DNA of 64,000 nt. Origin: Silurus meridionalis (lineage: Eukaryota > Chordata > Actinopteri > Siluriformes > Siluridae). The position numbers were made by a program, and so were the translations under genes. Under the pieces are notes generated by a model that saw nothing but the letters and a program-made list of their open reading frames with translations, searched no databases and had not been told where the DNA came from. The stretch covers positions 14,634,712-14,698,711 of the forward strand of contig NC_060911.1 in assembly GCF_014805685.1 (NCBI RefSeq), given 5' to 3'. Shown piece after piece: positions 48,001 through 63,000 of this stretch. Each line of letters opens with the position of its first letter. The stretch's first letter is position 1.

Positions 48001-51000
48001 TTACTCGTTAATTTTAATAATACCAAGGTCCAAAAAGGACAGAACTAAACTGCTAATGCAGATGAGCTCAGGCTTTATGAAATGTCTATTCATTTTCAAC
48101 TAATTATATTTTACAGCTTGAATCAATTTTTAGAGAAATCTTTCCAAACTTGATCGAAATAATTATTCATCAATTCAGGTGAGAAATAATATATTACTAC
48201 ACTACTCTAAATACTTTTTTCTTTACTTTAATGATTTATAGATTCAACCTGTATTTAACTATGATTGTGTTATAGGAGAGGTTCTACTGTGGCAGACTTC
48301 ACTCTTTATTTTAATAAAACTGACGACATCCCGACTAACACCATAATTACAGATGTCCTTGTTGACGCAGCAAACACCACAGATTTAAACATTACTGCAG
48401 ATTCTATACGGGTCACTCAGGTTCCTGGTCAGTATGCACCTTACAATAAACTGCTTTTTAATAACATTCTGTACTTTTACACAGTTTTATTTCACTTTAA
48501 ATTCTTAATTTACAGCAGCAACAGACCCTCCTACAACTGAGAGCACAACTACAACCACAACTACAAGCGCTCCTACAACCGAGAGCACAACCACGACTAC
48601 AAGCGCTCCTACAACTGAGAGCACAACTACAAGTATTACTACAACTGAGAGCACAACCACGACTACAAGCGCTCCTACAACCGAGAGCACAACCACGACT
48701 ACAACCGCTCCTACAACTGAGAGCACAACCACAACCACAACCGCTCCTACAACCGAGCACAACCACGACTACAACCGCTCCTACAACCGAGCACAGCCAC
48801 AACTACAAGCTCCTACAACCGAGGCACAACCACAAGCGCTACTACAACTGAGCACAGCCACAACTAAGCGCTCCTACAACCGAGAGCACAACTACAAGCT
48901 ACTACAACATGAGCACAACCACAACTCCTGGCGCTCCTACAACGAGAGCACAACCACAAGCGCTCCTACAACCGAGGCACAACCACCACTACAAGCGCTC
49001 CTACAACCGAGAGCTCAACCACAACTAGCGCTCCTACAACCGAGCACAACCACAAGCGCTACTACAACATGAGCACAACCACAACTACTAGCGCTACTAC
49101 AACCGAGCACAACTACAAGCGCTCCTACCGAGAGCACAACCACACTACAAGCTCCTACAACTGAGCACAGCCACAACTACAAGCTACTACAACTGAGCAC
49201 AACTACAAGCGCTTCAACAACTGAGAGCACAACTACAAGCTACTACAACTGAGCACAACCACAACTAGCGCTCCTACAACCGAGCACAACCACAAGCGCT
49301 CCTGCAACCGAGCACAACCACCACTACAAGCGCTCCTACAACCGAGCTCAACCACAACTACAAGCTCCTACAACCGAGCACAACCACAACTACAAGCGCT
49401 CAACAACCGAGAGCACAACTACAAGCACTCCTACAACCGAGAGCACAACCACAACTACAAGCGCTCAAACAACCGAGAGCACAACTACAAGCGCTCCTAC
49501 AACCGAGAGCACAACCACAAGCGCTCCTACAACGGAGAGCACAACCACAATTACAAACGCTCCTACAACGAGAGCACAACCACAACTACAAGCTCCTACA
49601 ACCGAGCACAGCCACAACTGGCGCTCCTACAACACCTTCAGTAGTAGCTGCAGCATTTAACTTGACCTTCAGCATGAATGAACCCTTTGTTGAAGCTCTC
49701 TCCGATCCCAACTCTCCTGAGTTTAAAAACAAAGCTGCAAGTATCATTAACACGGTATGTTTTATTGGTGATGGAAATGATGAATAATTTACAAAACATT
49801 TTAATTTTTAAACAGAATAAATAAACTACTACCTGAAAAATTCCACTGCCATATGACAAGTTGAATATTTGTGTCTGTATCTGACTTACTCGTTAATTTT
49901 AATAATACCAAGGTCCAAAAAGGACAGAACTAAACTGCTAATGCAGATGAGCTCAGGCTTTATGAAATGTCTATTCATTTTCAACTAATTATATTTTACA
50001 GCTTGAATCAATTTTTAGAGAAATCTTTCCAAACTTGATCGAAATAATTATTCATCAATTCAGGTGAGAAATAATATATTACTACACTACTCTAAATACT
50101 TTTTTCTTTACTTTAATGATTTATAGATTCAACCTGTATTTAACTATGATTGTGTTATAGGAGAGGTTCTACTGTGGCAGACTTCACTCTTTATTTTAAT
50201 AAAACTGACGACATCCCGACTAACACCATAATTACAGATGTCCTTGTTGACGCAGCAAACACCACAGATTTAAACATTACTGCAGATTCTATACGGGTCA
50301 CTCAGGTTCCTGGTCAGTATGCACCTTACAATAAACTGCTTTTTAATAACATTCTGTACTTTTACACATTTTAATTTCACTTTAAATTCTTAACTTACAG
50401 CAGCAACAGACCCTCCTACAACTGAGCACAACTACAACCACAACTGGCGCTCCTACAACCGAGGCACAACCACAACTAGCGCTCCTACAACTGAGAGCAC
50501 AACTACAAGTATTACTACAACTGAGCACAACTACAAGCGCTACAACCGAGCACAACTACAAGCTCCTGAGAGCACAACCACGACTACAAGCGCTCCTACA
50601 ACTGAGGCACAACCACAACTGGCGCTCCTACAACGAGCACAACCACAACCACAAGCTCCTACAACCGAGGCACAGCCACAACTACAAGCGCTACTACAAC
50701 CGAGCACAGCCACAACTACAAGCACTCCAACAACCGAGAGCACAACTACAAGCGCTCACAACCGAGAGCACAGCCACAACTGGCGCTCCTACAACGAGCA
50801 CAACCACAACTGCGCTCCTACAACCGAGCACAACCACCACTACAAGCGCTCCTACAACAGAGCACAACCACAACTGCGCTCCTACAACCGAGGCACAACC
50901 ACACTACAAGCTCCTACAACCGAGAGCACAACTAAGCGCTCCTACAACTGAGAGCACAACTACAAGTATTACTACAACTGAGCACAACCACACTACAAGC

Positions 51001-54000
51001 TCCTACAACCGAGCACAACCACACTACAAGCGCTCCTACAACTGAGAGCACAACCACAACTGGCGCTCCTACAACTGAGAGCACAACCACACTACAAGCT
51101 CCTACAACCGAGCACAACCACACTACAAGCGCTACAACTGAGAGCACAACCACACTACAAGCGCTCCTACCGAGAGCACAACCACTACAAGCTCCTACAA
51201 CTGAGAGCACAGCCACAACTACAAGCTACTACAACCGAGCACAGCCACAACTACAAGCACTCCAACAACCGAGAGCACAACCACAACTGCGCTCCTACAA
51301 CCGAGCACAGCACAACTACAAGCTCCTACAACCGAGAGCACAACCACAACTGCGCTCCTACAACCGAGCACAACCACCACTACAAGCGCTACAACCGAGA
51401 GCTCAACCACAACTACGCTCCTACAACCGAGCACAACCACCACTACAAGCTCCTACAACCGAGGCACAACCACTACAAGCGCTCCTGAGAGCACAACCAC
51501 AATTACAAGCTCCTACAACTGAGCACAACCACAAGCGCTCTACAACCGAGAGCACAACTACAAGCGCTCCTACAAGAGCACAACCACCACTACAAGCGCT
51601 ACAACCGAGAGCTCAACCACAACTACGCTCCTACAACCGAGGCACAACCACAACTGCTCCTACAACCGAGAGCACAACTAAGCGCTCCTACAGAGCACAA
51701 CCACACTACAAGCTCCTACAACCGAGCACAACCACAATTACAAACGCTCCTACAACCGAGAGCACAACTACAAGCGCTCCTAAAACACCTTCAGTAGTAG
51801 CTGCAGCATTTAACTTGACCTTCAGCATGAATGAACCTTTGTTGAAGCTCTCCGATCCCAACTCTCCTGAGTTTAAAAACAAAGCTGCAAGTATCATTAA
51901 CACGGTATGTTTTATTGGTGATGGAAATGATGAATAATTTACAAAACATATAAATTTTTAAACAGAATAAATAAACTACTACCTGAAAAATTCCACTGCC
52001 ATATGACAAGTTGAATATTTGTGTCTGTATCTGACTTACTCGTTAACTTTAATAATACCAAGGTCCAAAAAGGACAGAACTAAACTGCTAATGCAGATGA
52101 GCTCAGGCTTTATGAAATGTCTATTTATTTTCAACTAATTATATTTTACAGCTTGAATCAATTTTAGAGAAATCTTTCCAAACTTGATCAAATAATTATT
52201 CATCAATTCAGGTGAAATAATATATTACTACACTACTCTAAATACTTTTTTCTTTACTTTAATGATTTATAGATTCAACCTGTATTTAACTATGATTGTG
52301 TTATAGGAGAGGTTCTACTGTGGCAGACTTCACTCTTTATTTTAATAAAACTGACGACATCCCGACTAACACCATAATTACAGATGTTCTTGTTAACACA
52401 GCAAACACCACAGATTTAAACATTACTGCAGATTCTATACGGGTCACTCAGGTTCCTGGTCAGTATGCACCTTACAATAAACTGCTTTTTAATAACATTC
52501 TGTACTTTTACACAGTTTTATTTCACTTTAAATTCTTAACTTACAGCAGCAACAGACCCTCCTACAACTGAGAGCACAACTACAACCACAACTACAAGCG
52601 CTCCTACAACCGAGAGCACAACCACGACTACAAGCGCTCCTACAACTGAGAGCACAACTACAAGTATTACTACAACTGAGAGCACAACCACGACTACAAG
52701 CGCTCCTACAACCGAGAGCACAACCACGACTACAAGCGCTCCTGAGAGCACAACCACAACTACAAGCTCCTACAACCGAGGCACAACCACGACTACAAGC
52801 GCTCCTACAACTGAGGCACAACCACAAGTATTACTACAACTGAGCACAACCACACTACAAGCGCTCCTACAACCGAGAGCACAACCACAACTACAAGCGC
52901 TCCTACAACTGAGAGCACAACCACAACTACAAGCGCTCCTACAACCGAGAGCACAACCACGACTACAACCGCTCCTACAACCGAGAGCACAGCCACAACT
53001 ACAAGCGCTACTACAACCGCGAGCACAGCCACAACTACAAGCACTCCAACAACCGAGAGCACAACTACAAGCGCTACTACAACCGCGAGCACAACCACAA
53101 CTCCTAGCGCTCCTACAACCGAGAGCACAACCACAAGCGCTCCTACAACCGAGCACAACCACACTACAAGCGCTCCTACAACTGAGGCACAACCACAACT
53201 GCGCTCCTACAACCGAGAGCACAACCACAACCACAAGCGCTCCTACCGAGAGCACAACCACAACTGCGCTCCTACAACCGAGGCACAACCACACTACAAG
53301 CGCTCCTACAACCGAGAGCACAACTACAAGCTCCTAAAACACCTTCAGTAGTAGCTGCAGCATTTAACTTGACCTTCAGCATGAATGAACCCTTTGTTGA
53401 AGCTCTCTCCGATCCCAACTCTCCTGAGTTTAAAAACAAAGCTGCAAGTATCATTAACACGGTATGTTTTATTGGTGATGGAAATGATGAATAATTTACA
53501 AAACATATAAATTTTTTAAACAGAATAAATAAACTACTACCTGAAAAATTCCACTGCCATATGACAAGTTGAATATTTGTGTCTGTATCTGACTTACTCG
53601 TTAATTTTAATAATACCAAGGTCCAAAAAGGACAGAACTAAACTGCTAATGCAGATGAGCTCAGGCTTTATGAAATGTCTATTTATTTTCAACTAATTAT
53701 ATTTTACAGCTTGAATCAATTTTTAGAGAAATCTTTCCAAACTTGATCGAAATAATTATTCATCAATTCAGGTGAGAAATAATATATTACTACACTACTC
53801 TAAATACTTTTTTCTTTACTTTAATGATTTATAGATTCAACCTGTATTTAACTATGATTGTGTTATAGGAGAGGTTCTACTGTGGCAGACTTCACTCTTT
53901 ATTTTAATAAAACTGACGACATCCCGACTAACACCATAATTACAGATGTTCTTGTTAACACAGCAAACACCACAGATTTAAACATTACTGCAGATTCTAT

Positions 54001-57000
54001 ACGGGTCACTCAGGTTCCTGGTCAGTATGCACCTTACAATAAACTGCTTTTTAATAACATTCTGTACTTTTACACAGTTTTATTTCACTTTAAATTCTTA
54101 ACACAGCAGCAACAGACCCTCCTACAACTGAGAGCACAACTACAACTACAACCACAACTACAAGCGCTCCTACAACCGAGGCACAACCACAACTGGCGCT
54201 CCTACAACTGAGCACAACTACAAGTATTACTACAACTGAGAGCACAACCACTACAAGCTCCTACAACCGAGCACAACACACTACAAGCGCTCCTACCGAG
54301 CACAACCACAGCGCTCCTACAACTGAGGCACAACTACAAGCGCTACAACCGAGCACAACTACAAGCGCTCCTACAACCGAGCACAACTACAAGCGCTACA
54401 ACTGAGAGCACAACTACAAGCGCTACAACCGAGCACAACCACTACAAGCGCTCCTACAACCGAGGCACAACCACAACAAGCGCTCCTACAACCGAGGCAC
54501 AACCACAACTACAAGCGCTCTACAACCGAGCACAGCCACAAGCGCTCCAACAACCGAGAGCACAACTACAAGCGCTCCTACCGAGCACAACCACAACCAC
54601 AAGCTCCTACAACCGAGCACAACCAAGCGCTCCTACAACCGAGAGCACAACCACTACAAGCTCCTACAACGAGCACAACCACAATTACAAGCGCTCCTAC
54701 AACCGAGAGCACAACCACAACTGGCGCTCCTACAAGAGCACAACTACAAGCGCTCCTAAAACACCTTCAGTAGTAGCTGCAGCATTTAACTTGACCTTCA
54801 GCATGAATGAACCTTTGTTGAAGCTCTCTCCGATCCCAACTCTCCTGAGTTTAAAAACAAAGCTGCAAGTATCATTAACACGGTATGTTTTATTGGTGAT
54901 GGAAATGATGAATAATTTACAAAACATTTTAATTTTTAAACAGAATAAATAAACTACTACCTGAAAAATTCCACTGCCATATGACAAGTTGAATATTTGT
55001 GTCTGTATCTGACTTACTCGTTAACTTTAATAATACCAAGGTCCAAAAAGGACAGAACTAAACTGCTAATGCAGATGAGCTCAGGCTTTATGAAATGTCT
55101 ATTCATTTTCAACTAATTATATTTTACAGCTTGAATCAATTTTAGAGAAATCTTTCCAAACTTGATCGAAATAATTATTCATCAATTCAGGTGAAATAAT
55201 ATATTACTACACTACTCTAAATACTTTTTTCTTTACTTTAATGATTTATAGATTCAACCTGTATTTAACTATGATTGTGTTATAGGAGAGGTTCTACTGT
55301 GGCAGACTTCACTCTTTATTTTAATAAAACTGACGACATCCCGACTAACACCATAATTACAGATGTCCTTGTTGACAGCAAACACCACAGATTTAAACAT
55401 TACTGCAGATTCTATACGGTCACTCAGGTTCCTGGTCAGTATGCACCTTACAATAAACTGCTTTTAATAACATTCTGTACTTTTACACAGTTTTATTTCA
55501 CTTTAAATTCTTAACACAGCAGCAACAGACCCTCCTACAACTGAGCACAACTACAACTACAACCACAACTGCTCCTACAACCGAGGCACAACCACAAGCG
55601 CTCCTACAACTGAGAGCACAACTACAAGTATTACTACAACTGAGAGCACAACCACGACTACAAGCGCTCCTACAACCGAGCACAACCACTACAAGCTCCT
55701 ACAACTGAGAGCACAACCACAACTACAAGCGCTCCTGCAACCGAGAGCACAACCACACTACAAGCTCCTACAACTGAGGCACAACTACAAGTATTACTAC
55801 AACTGAGAGCACAACCACTACAAGCGCTCCTGCAACCGAGAGCACAACCACAACTGGCGCTCCTACAACTGAGAGCACAACCACTACAAGCGCTCCTACA
55901 ACCGAGAGCACAACCACTACAAGCGCTCCTGCAACCGAGAGCACAGCCACAACTACAAGCTCTACAACCGAGAGCACAACTACAAGCACTCCTACAACCG
56001 ATAGCACAACCACAACTACAACCACAACTAAGCGCTCCTACAACGAGAGCACAACTACAGCGCTCCTACAACCGAGCACAACCACACTACAAGCTCCTAC
56101 AACCGAGAGCACAGCCACAACTACAAGCGCTCCTACAACCGAGCACAGCCACAAGCGCTCCTACAACCGAGAGCACAACCACCACTACAAGCGCGCCTAC
56201 AACCGATAGCACAACCACAATTACAAACGCTCCTACAACCGAGAGCACAACTACAAGCGCTCCTAAAACACCTTCAGTAGTAGCTGCAGCATTTAACTTG
56301 ACCTTCAGCATGAATGAACCCTTTGTTGAAGCTCTCTCCGATCCCAACTCTCCTGAGTTTAAAAACAAAGCTGCAAGTATCATTAACACGGTATGTTTTA
56401 TTGGTGATGGAAATGATAAATAATTTACAAAACATAAATTTTTGAAACAGAATAAATAAACTACTACCTGAAAAATTCCACTGCCATATGACAAGTTGAA
56501 TATTTGTGTCTGTATCTGACTTACTCGTTAATTTTAATAATACCAAGGTCCAAAAAGGACAGAACTAAACTGCTAATGCAGATGAGCTCAGGCTTTATGA
56601 AATGTCTATTTATTTTCAACTAATTATATTTTACAGCTTGAATCAATTTTTAGAGAAATCTTTCCAAACTTGATCGAAATAATTATTCATCAATTCAGGT
56701 GAGAAATAATATATTACTACACTACTCTAAATACTTTTTTCTTTACTTTAATGATTTATAGATTCAACCTGTATTTAACTATGATTGTGTTATAGGAGAG
56801 GTTCTACTGTGGCAGACTTCACTCTTTATTTTAATAAAACTGACGACATCCCGACTAACACCATAATTACAGATGTCCTTGTTGACAGCAAACACCACAG
56901 ATTTAAACATTACTGCAGATTCTATACGGTCACTCAGGTTCCTGGTCAGTATGCACCACAATAAACTGCTTTTAATAACATTCTGTACTTTTACACATTT

Positions 57001-60000
57001 TAATTTCACTTTAAATTCTTAACACAGCAGCAACAGACCCTCCTACAACTGAGAGCACAACTGCAAGCGCTCCTACAACCGAGCACAACTACAAGCGCTC
57101 CTACAACCGAGGCACAACCACAAGCGCTCCTGCAACTGAGAGCACAACTATAAGTATTACTACAACTGAGCACAACCACGACTACAAGCGCTCCTACAAC
57201 CGAGAGCACAACCACGACTACAAGCGCTCCTACAACTGAGAGCACAACCACAACTACAAGCGCTCCTACAACCGAGAGCACAACCACAAGCTCCTACAAC
57301 TGAGGCACAGCCACAACTACAAGCGCTACTACAACTGAGCACAGCCACAACTACAAGCACTTCAACAACCGAGCACAACTACAAGCTACTACAACCGAGC
57401 ACAACCACAACTGCGCTCCTACAACTGAGCACAACCACAACTACAAGCGCTCCTGGCCGAGAGCACAACCACTACAAGCGCTCCTACAACCGAGGCACAA
57501 CCACAACTGGCGCTCCTACAACCAGAGCACAACCACAAGCGCTCCTGCAACCGAGAGCACAACCACAAGCGCTCCTACAACTGAGGCACAACCACAAGCG
57601 CCTACAACTGAGGCACAACCACACTACAAGCGCTCCTACAACTGAGCACAACCACGACTACAAGCGCTCCTGGCCGAGCACAACCACACTACAAGCGCTC
57701 CTACAACGAGCACAACCACTACAAGCGCTCCTACAACTGAGGCACAACTACAAGTATTACTACAACTGAGAGCACAACACTACAAGCGCTCCTACCGAGA
57801 GCACAACCACACTACAAGCGCTCCTACAACCAGAGCACAACCACAACTACAAGCTCCTACAACCGAGAGCACAACTACAAGCTCCTACAACTGAGAGCAC
57901 AGCCACAACTACAAGCTACAACCGAGAGCACAGCCACAACTACAAGCACTCCTACAACCGAGCACAACTACAAGCGCTACTACAACCGAGCACAACCACA
58001 ACTACAAGCTCCTACAACCGAGAGCACAACCACAACTGGCGCTCCTACAACCGAGCACAACCACACTACAAGCGCTCCTACAACCGAGAGCTCAACCACA
58101 ACTACAAGCGCTCCACAACCGAGAGCACAACCACAACTACAAGCTACAACCGAGAGCACAACCACAACTGGCGCTCCTACAACCGAGCACAACCACAACA
58201 AGCGCTCCTACAACGAGCACAACCACAACTACAAGCGCTCCTACAACCGAGAGCACAACCACAAGCGCTCCTGGCCGAGCACAACCACCACTACAAGCGC
58301 TCCTACAACCGATAGCACAACCACAATTACAAACGCTCCTACAACCGAGAGCACAACTACAAGCGCTCCTAAAACACCTTCAGTAGTAGCTGCAGCATTT
58401 AACTTGACCTTCAGCATGAATGAACCCTTTGTTGAAGCTCTCCGATCCCAACTCTCCTGAGTTTAAAACAAAGCTGCAAGTATCATTAACACGGTATGTT
58501 TTATTGGTGATGGAAATGATGAATAATTTACAAAACATATTAATTTTTTAAACAGAATAAATAAACTACTACCTGAAAAATTCCACTGCCATATGACAAG
58601 TTGAATATTTGTGTCTGTATCTGACTTACTCGTTAACTTTAATAATACCAAGGTCCAAAAAGGACAGAACTAAACTGCTAATGCAGATGAGCTCAGGCTT
58701 TATGAAATGTCTATTTATTTTCAACTAATTATATTTTACAGCTTGAATCAATTTTAGAAATCTTTCCAAACTTGATCAAATAATTATTCATCAATTCAGG
58801 TGAGAAATAATATATTACTACACTACTCTAAATACTTTTTTCTTTACTTTAATGATTTATAGATTCAACCTGTATTTAACTATGATTGTGTTATAGGAGA
58901 GGTTCTACTGTGGCAGACTTCACTCTTTATTTTAATAAAACTGACGACATCCCGACTAACACCATGATTACAGATGTTCTTGTTGACGCAGCAAACACCA
59001 CAGATTTAAACATTACTGCAGATTCTATACGGGTCACTCAGGTTCCTGGTCAGTATGCACCTTACAATAAACTGCTTTTTAATAACATTCTGTACTTTTA
59101 CACAGTTTTATTTCACTTTAAATTCTTAACTTACAGCAGCAACAGACCCTCCTACAACTGAGAGCACAACTACAACTACAACCACAACTACAAGCGCTCC
59201 TACAACCGAGAGCACAACCACGACTACAAGCGCTCCTACAACTGAGAGCACAACTACAAGTATTACTACAACTGAGAGCACAACCACGACTACAAGCGCT
59301 CCTACAACCGAAAGCACAACCACGACTACAAGCGCTCCTACAACTGAGAGCACAACCACAACTACAAGCGCTCCTACAACCGAGAGCACAACCACGACTA
59401 CAACCGCTCCTACAACCGAGAGCACAGCCACAACTACAAGCCCTACAACCGAGCACAACTAAGCGCTCCTACAACCGAGAGCACAGCCACAACTGGCGCT
59501 CCTACAACCGAGCACAACTACAAGCGCTACTACAACCGCGAGCACAACCACAACTCCTAGCGCTCCTACAACCGAGAGCACAACCACAAGCGCTCCTACA
59601 GAGCACAACCACCACTACAAGCGCTCCTACAACTGAGGCACAACCACAAGCGCTCCTACCGAGCACAACCACAACCACAAGCTCCTACAACCGAGCACAA
59701 CCACCACTACAAGCGCCTACAACCGAGCACAACCACATTACAAGCGCTCCTACAACCGAGCACAACCACACTACAAGCGCTCCTAAAACACCTTCAGTAG
59801 TAGCTGCAGCATTTAACTTGACCTTCAGCATGAATGAACCTTTGTTGAAGCTCTCCGATCCCAACTCTCCTGAGTTTAAAAACAAAGCTGCAAGAATCAT
59901 TAACACGGTATGTTTTATTGGTGATGGAAATGATAAATAATTTACAAAACATATAAATTTTTTAAACAGAATAAATAAACTACTACCTGAAAAATTCCAC

Positions 60001-63000
60001 TGCCATATGACAAGTTGAATATTTGTGTCTGTATCTGACTTACTCGTTAATTTTAATAATACCAAGGTCCAAAAAGGACAGAACTAAACTGCTAATGCAG
60101 ATGAGCTCAGGCTTTATGAAATGTCTATTTATTTTCAACTAATTATATTTTACAGCTTGAACCAATTTTTAGAGAAATCTTTCCAAACTTGATCGAAATA
60201 ATTATTCATCAATTCAGGTGAGAAATAATATATTACTACACTACTCTAAATACTTTTTTCTTTACTTTAATGATTTATAGATTCAACCTGTATTTAACTA
60301 TGATTGTGTTATAGGAGAGGTTCTACTGTGGCAGACTTCACTCTTTATTTTAATAAAACTGACGACATCCCGACTAACACCATGATTACAGATGTTCTTG
60401 TTGAGAGCAAACACCACAGATTTAAACATTACTGCAGATTCTATACGGTCACTCAGGTTCCTGGTCAGTATGCACCTTACAATAAACTGCTTTTTAATAA
60501 CATTCTGTACTTTTACACAGTTTTATTTCACTTTAAATTCTTAACTTACAGCAGCAACAGACCCTCCTACAACTGAGAGCACAACTACAACTACAACCAC
60601 AACTACAAGCGCTCCTACAACGGAGAGCACAACCACACTACAAGCGCTCTACAACTGAGAGCACAACCATAACTACAAGCGCTCCTGAGAGCACAACCAC
60701 AACTGGCGCTCCTACAACCAGAGCACAACCACTACAAGCGCTCCTACAACTGAGGCACAACCACAACTGGCGCTCCTACAACCGAGAGCACAACCACACA
60801 AGCTCCTACAACCGAGAGCACAGCCACAACTACAAGTGCTCCTACAACCGAGAGCACAACTAAGCGCTCCTACAAGAGCACAACCACACTACAAGCGCTC
60901 CACAACCGAGAGCACAACTACAAGCGCTACTACAACCGAGCACAACCACAACTACAAGCTCCTACAACTGAGAACACAACTACAACCACAACCAAGCGCT
61001 CCTACAACCGAGAGCTCAACCACAACTACAAGCTCCTACAACCGAGCACAGCCACAACTACAAGCGCTCCAACAACCGAGCACAACCATAATTACAAATG
61101 CTCCTACAACCAGAGCACAACCACTACAAGCGCTCCTGAGAGCACAACCACAAGCTCCTGCAACCGAGCACAACCACACTACAAGCTCCTACAACCGAGC
61201 ACAACTACAACGCTCCTACAACCGAGCACAACCACAAGCGCTCCTACCGAGCACAACCACACTACAAGCGCTCCTACAACCGAGAGCACAACCATAACTA
61301 CAAGCGGTCCTACAACCGAGCACAACTACAAGCGCTCCTGAGAGCACAACTGCGCTCCTACAACGAGAGCACAACCACAACTGCTCCTACAACTGAGCAC
61401 AGCCACAACTACAAGCGATCCTACAACCGAGCACAACTACAAGTGCTCCTACAACCGAGAGCACAACCACTACAAGCTCCTACAACCGAGCACAACCATA
61501 ATTACAAATGCTCCTACAACCGAGAGCACAACCACACTACAAGCGCTCCTACAACTGAGAGCACAACTACAAGCTACAACCGAGAGCACAACTACAAGCG
61601 CTCCTACAACAGAGCACAACCACAAGTGCTCCTACAACTGAGAGCACAACCATGACTACAAGCGCTCCTACAACCGAGAGCACAACCACACTACAAGCAC
61701 TCCTACAACCGAGCACAACCACACTACAAGCTCCTACAACCGAGCACAACTACAAGTGCTCCTACAACCAGAGCACAACCACAACTGGCGCTCCTACAAC
61801 AGAGCACAACCACAATTACAAGCGCTCCTACCGAGCACAACCACAACTGCGCTCCTACAACCGAGCACAACCACAACTACTAGCTCTCCTACAACCGAGC
61901 ACAACCACAAGTGCTCCTACAACCGAGCACAACCACAAGGCTCCTGCAACCGAGAGCACAACCACAACTAGCGCTCCTACAAGAGCACAACCACAACTAC
62001 AAGCACTCCTACAACTGAGGCACAACCACAACTGGCGCTCCTACCGAGCACAACCACACTACAAGCTCCTACAACCGATAGCACAACCATAATTACAAGC
62101 GCTCCTACAACTGAGAGCACAACCACTACAAGCGCCTACAACTGAGAACACAACTACAAGTGCTCCTACAACCGAGCACAACTACAAGCGCTCCTACAAC
62201 TGAGAGCACAACTACAAGTATTACTACAACTGAGAGCACAACCATGACTACAAGCGCTCCTACAACCGAGAGCACAACCACACTACAAGCACTCCTACAA
62301 CTGAGAGCACAACCACAACTGCTCCTACAACCGAGCACAACCATAACTACAAGCGCTCCTACAGAGCACAACCACGACTACAAGCACTCCTACAACTGAG
62401 AGCACAACCACAACTACAAGCGCTCCTACAACCGAGAGCACAACCACGACAACAAGCTCTCCTACAACTGAAAGCACAACCACAACTACAAGCGCATCTA
62501 CAACCGAGAGCACAACTACAAGTGCTCCTACAACTGAGCACAACCACAACTGCGCTCCTACAACTGAGCACAACCACAACTACAATCGCTCCTACAACCG
62601 AGCACAACCACAAGCGCTCCTGGCCGAGCACAACTACAAGCGCTCCTACAACCGAGAGCACAACCACACTACAAGCGCTCCTACAACGAGAGCACAACCA
62701 CAACTGCGCTCCTACAACTGAGAGCACACCACAACTACAAGTGCTCCTACAACCGAGAGCACAACTACAAGCGCTCCTACAAGAGCACAACCACAACTAC
62801 AAGCTCCTACAACGAGCACAACCACAATTACAAGCGCTCCTACAGAGCACAACCACTACAAGCTCCTACAACTGAGCACAACTACAACTACAAGCTACAA
62901 CCGAGCACAACTACAAGCTACTACAACCGAGAGCACAACCATGACTACAAGCGCTCCTACAACCGAGCACAACTACAAGCACTCCTACAACTGAGCACAG

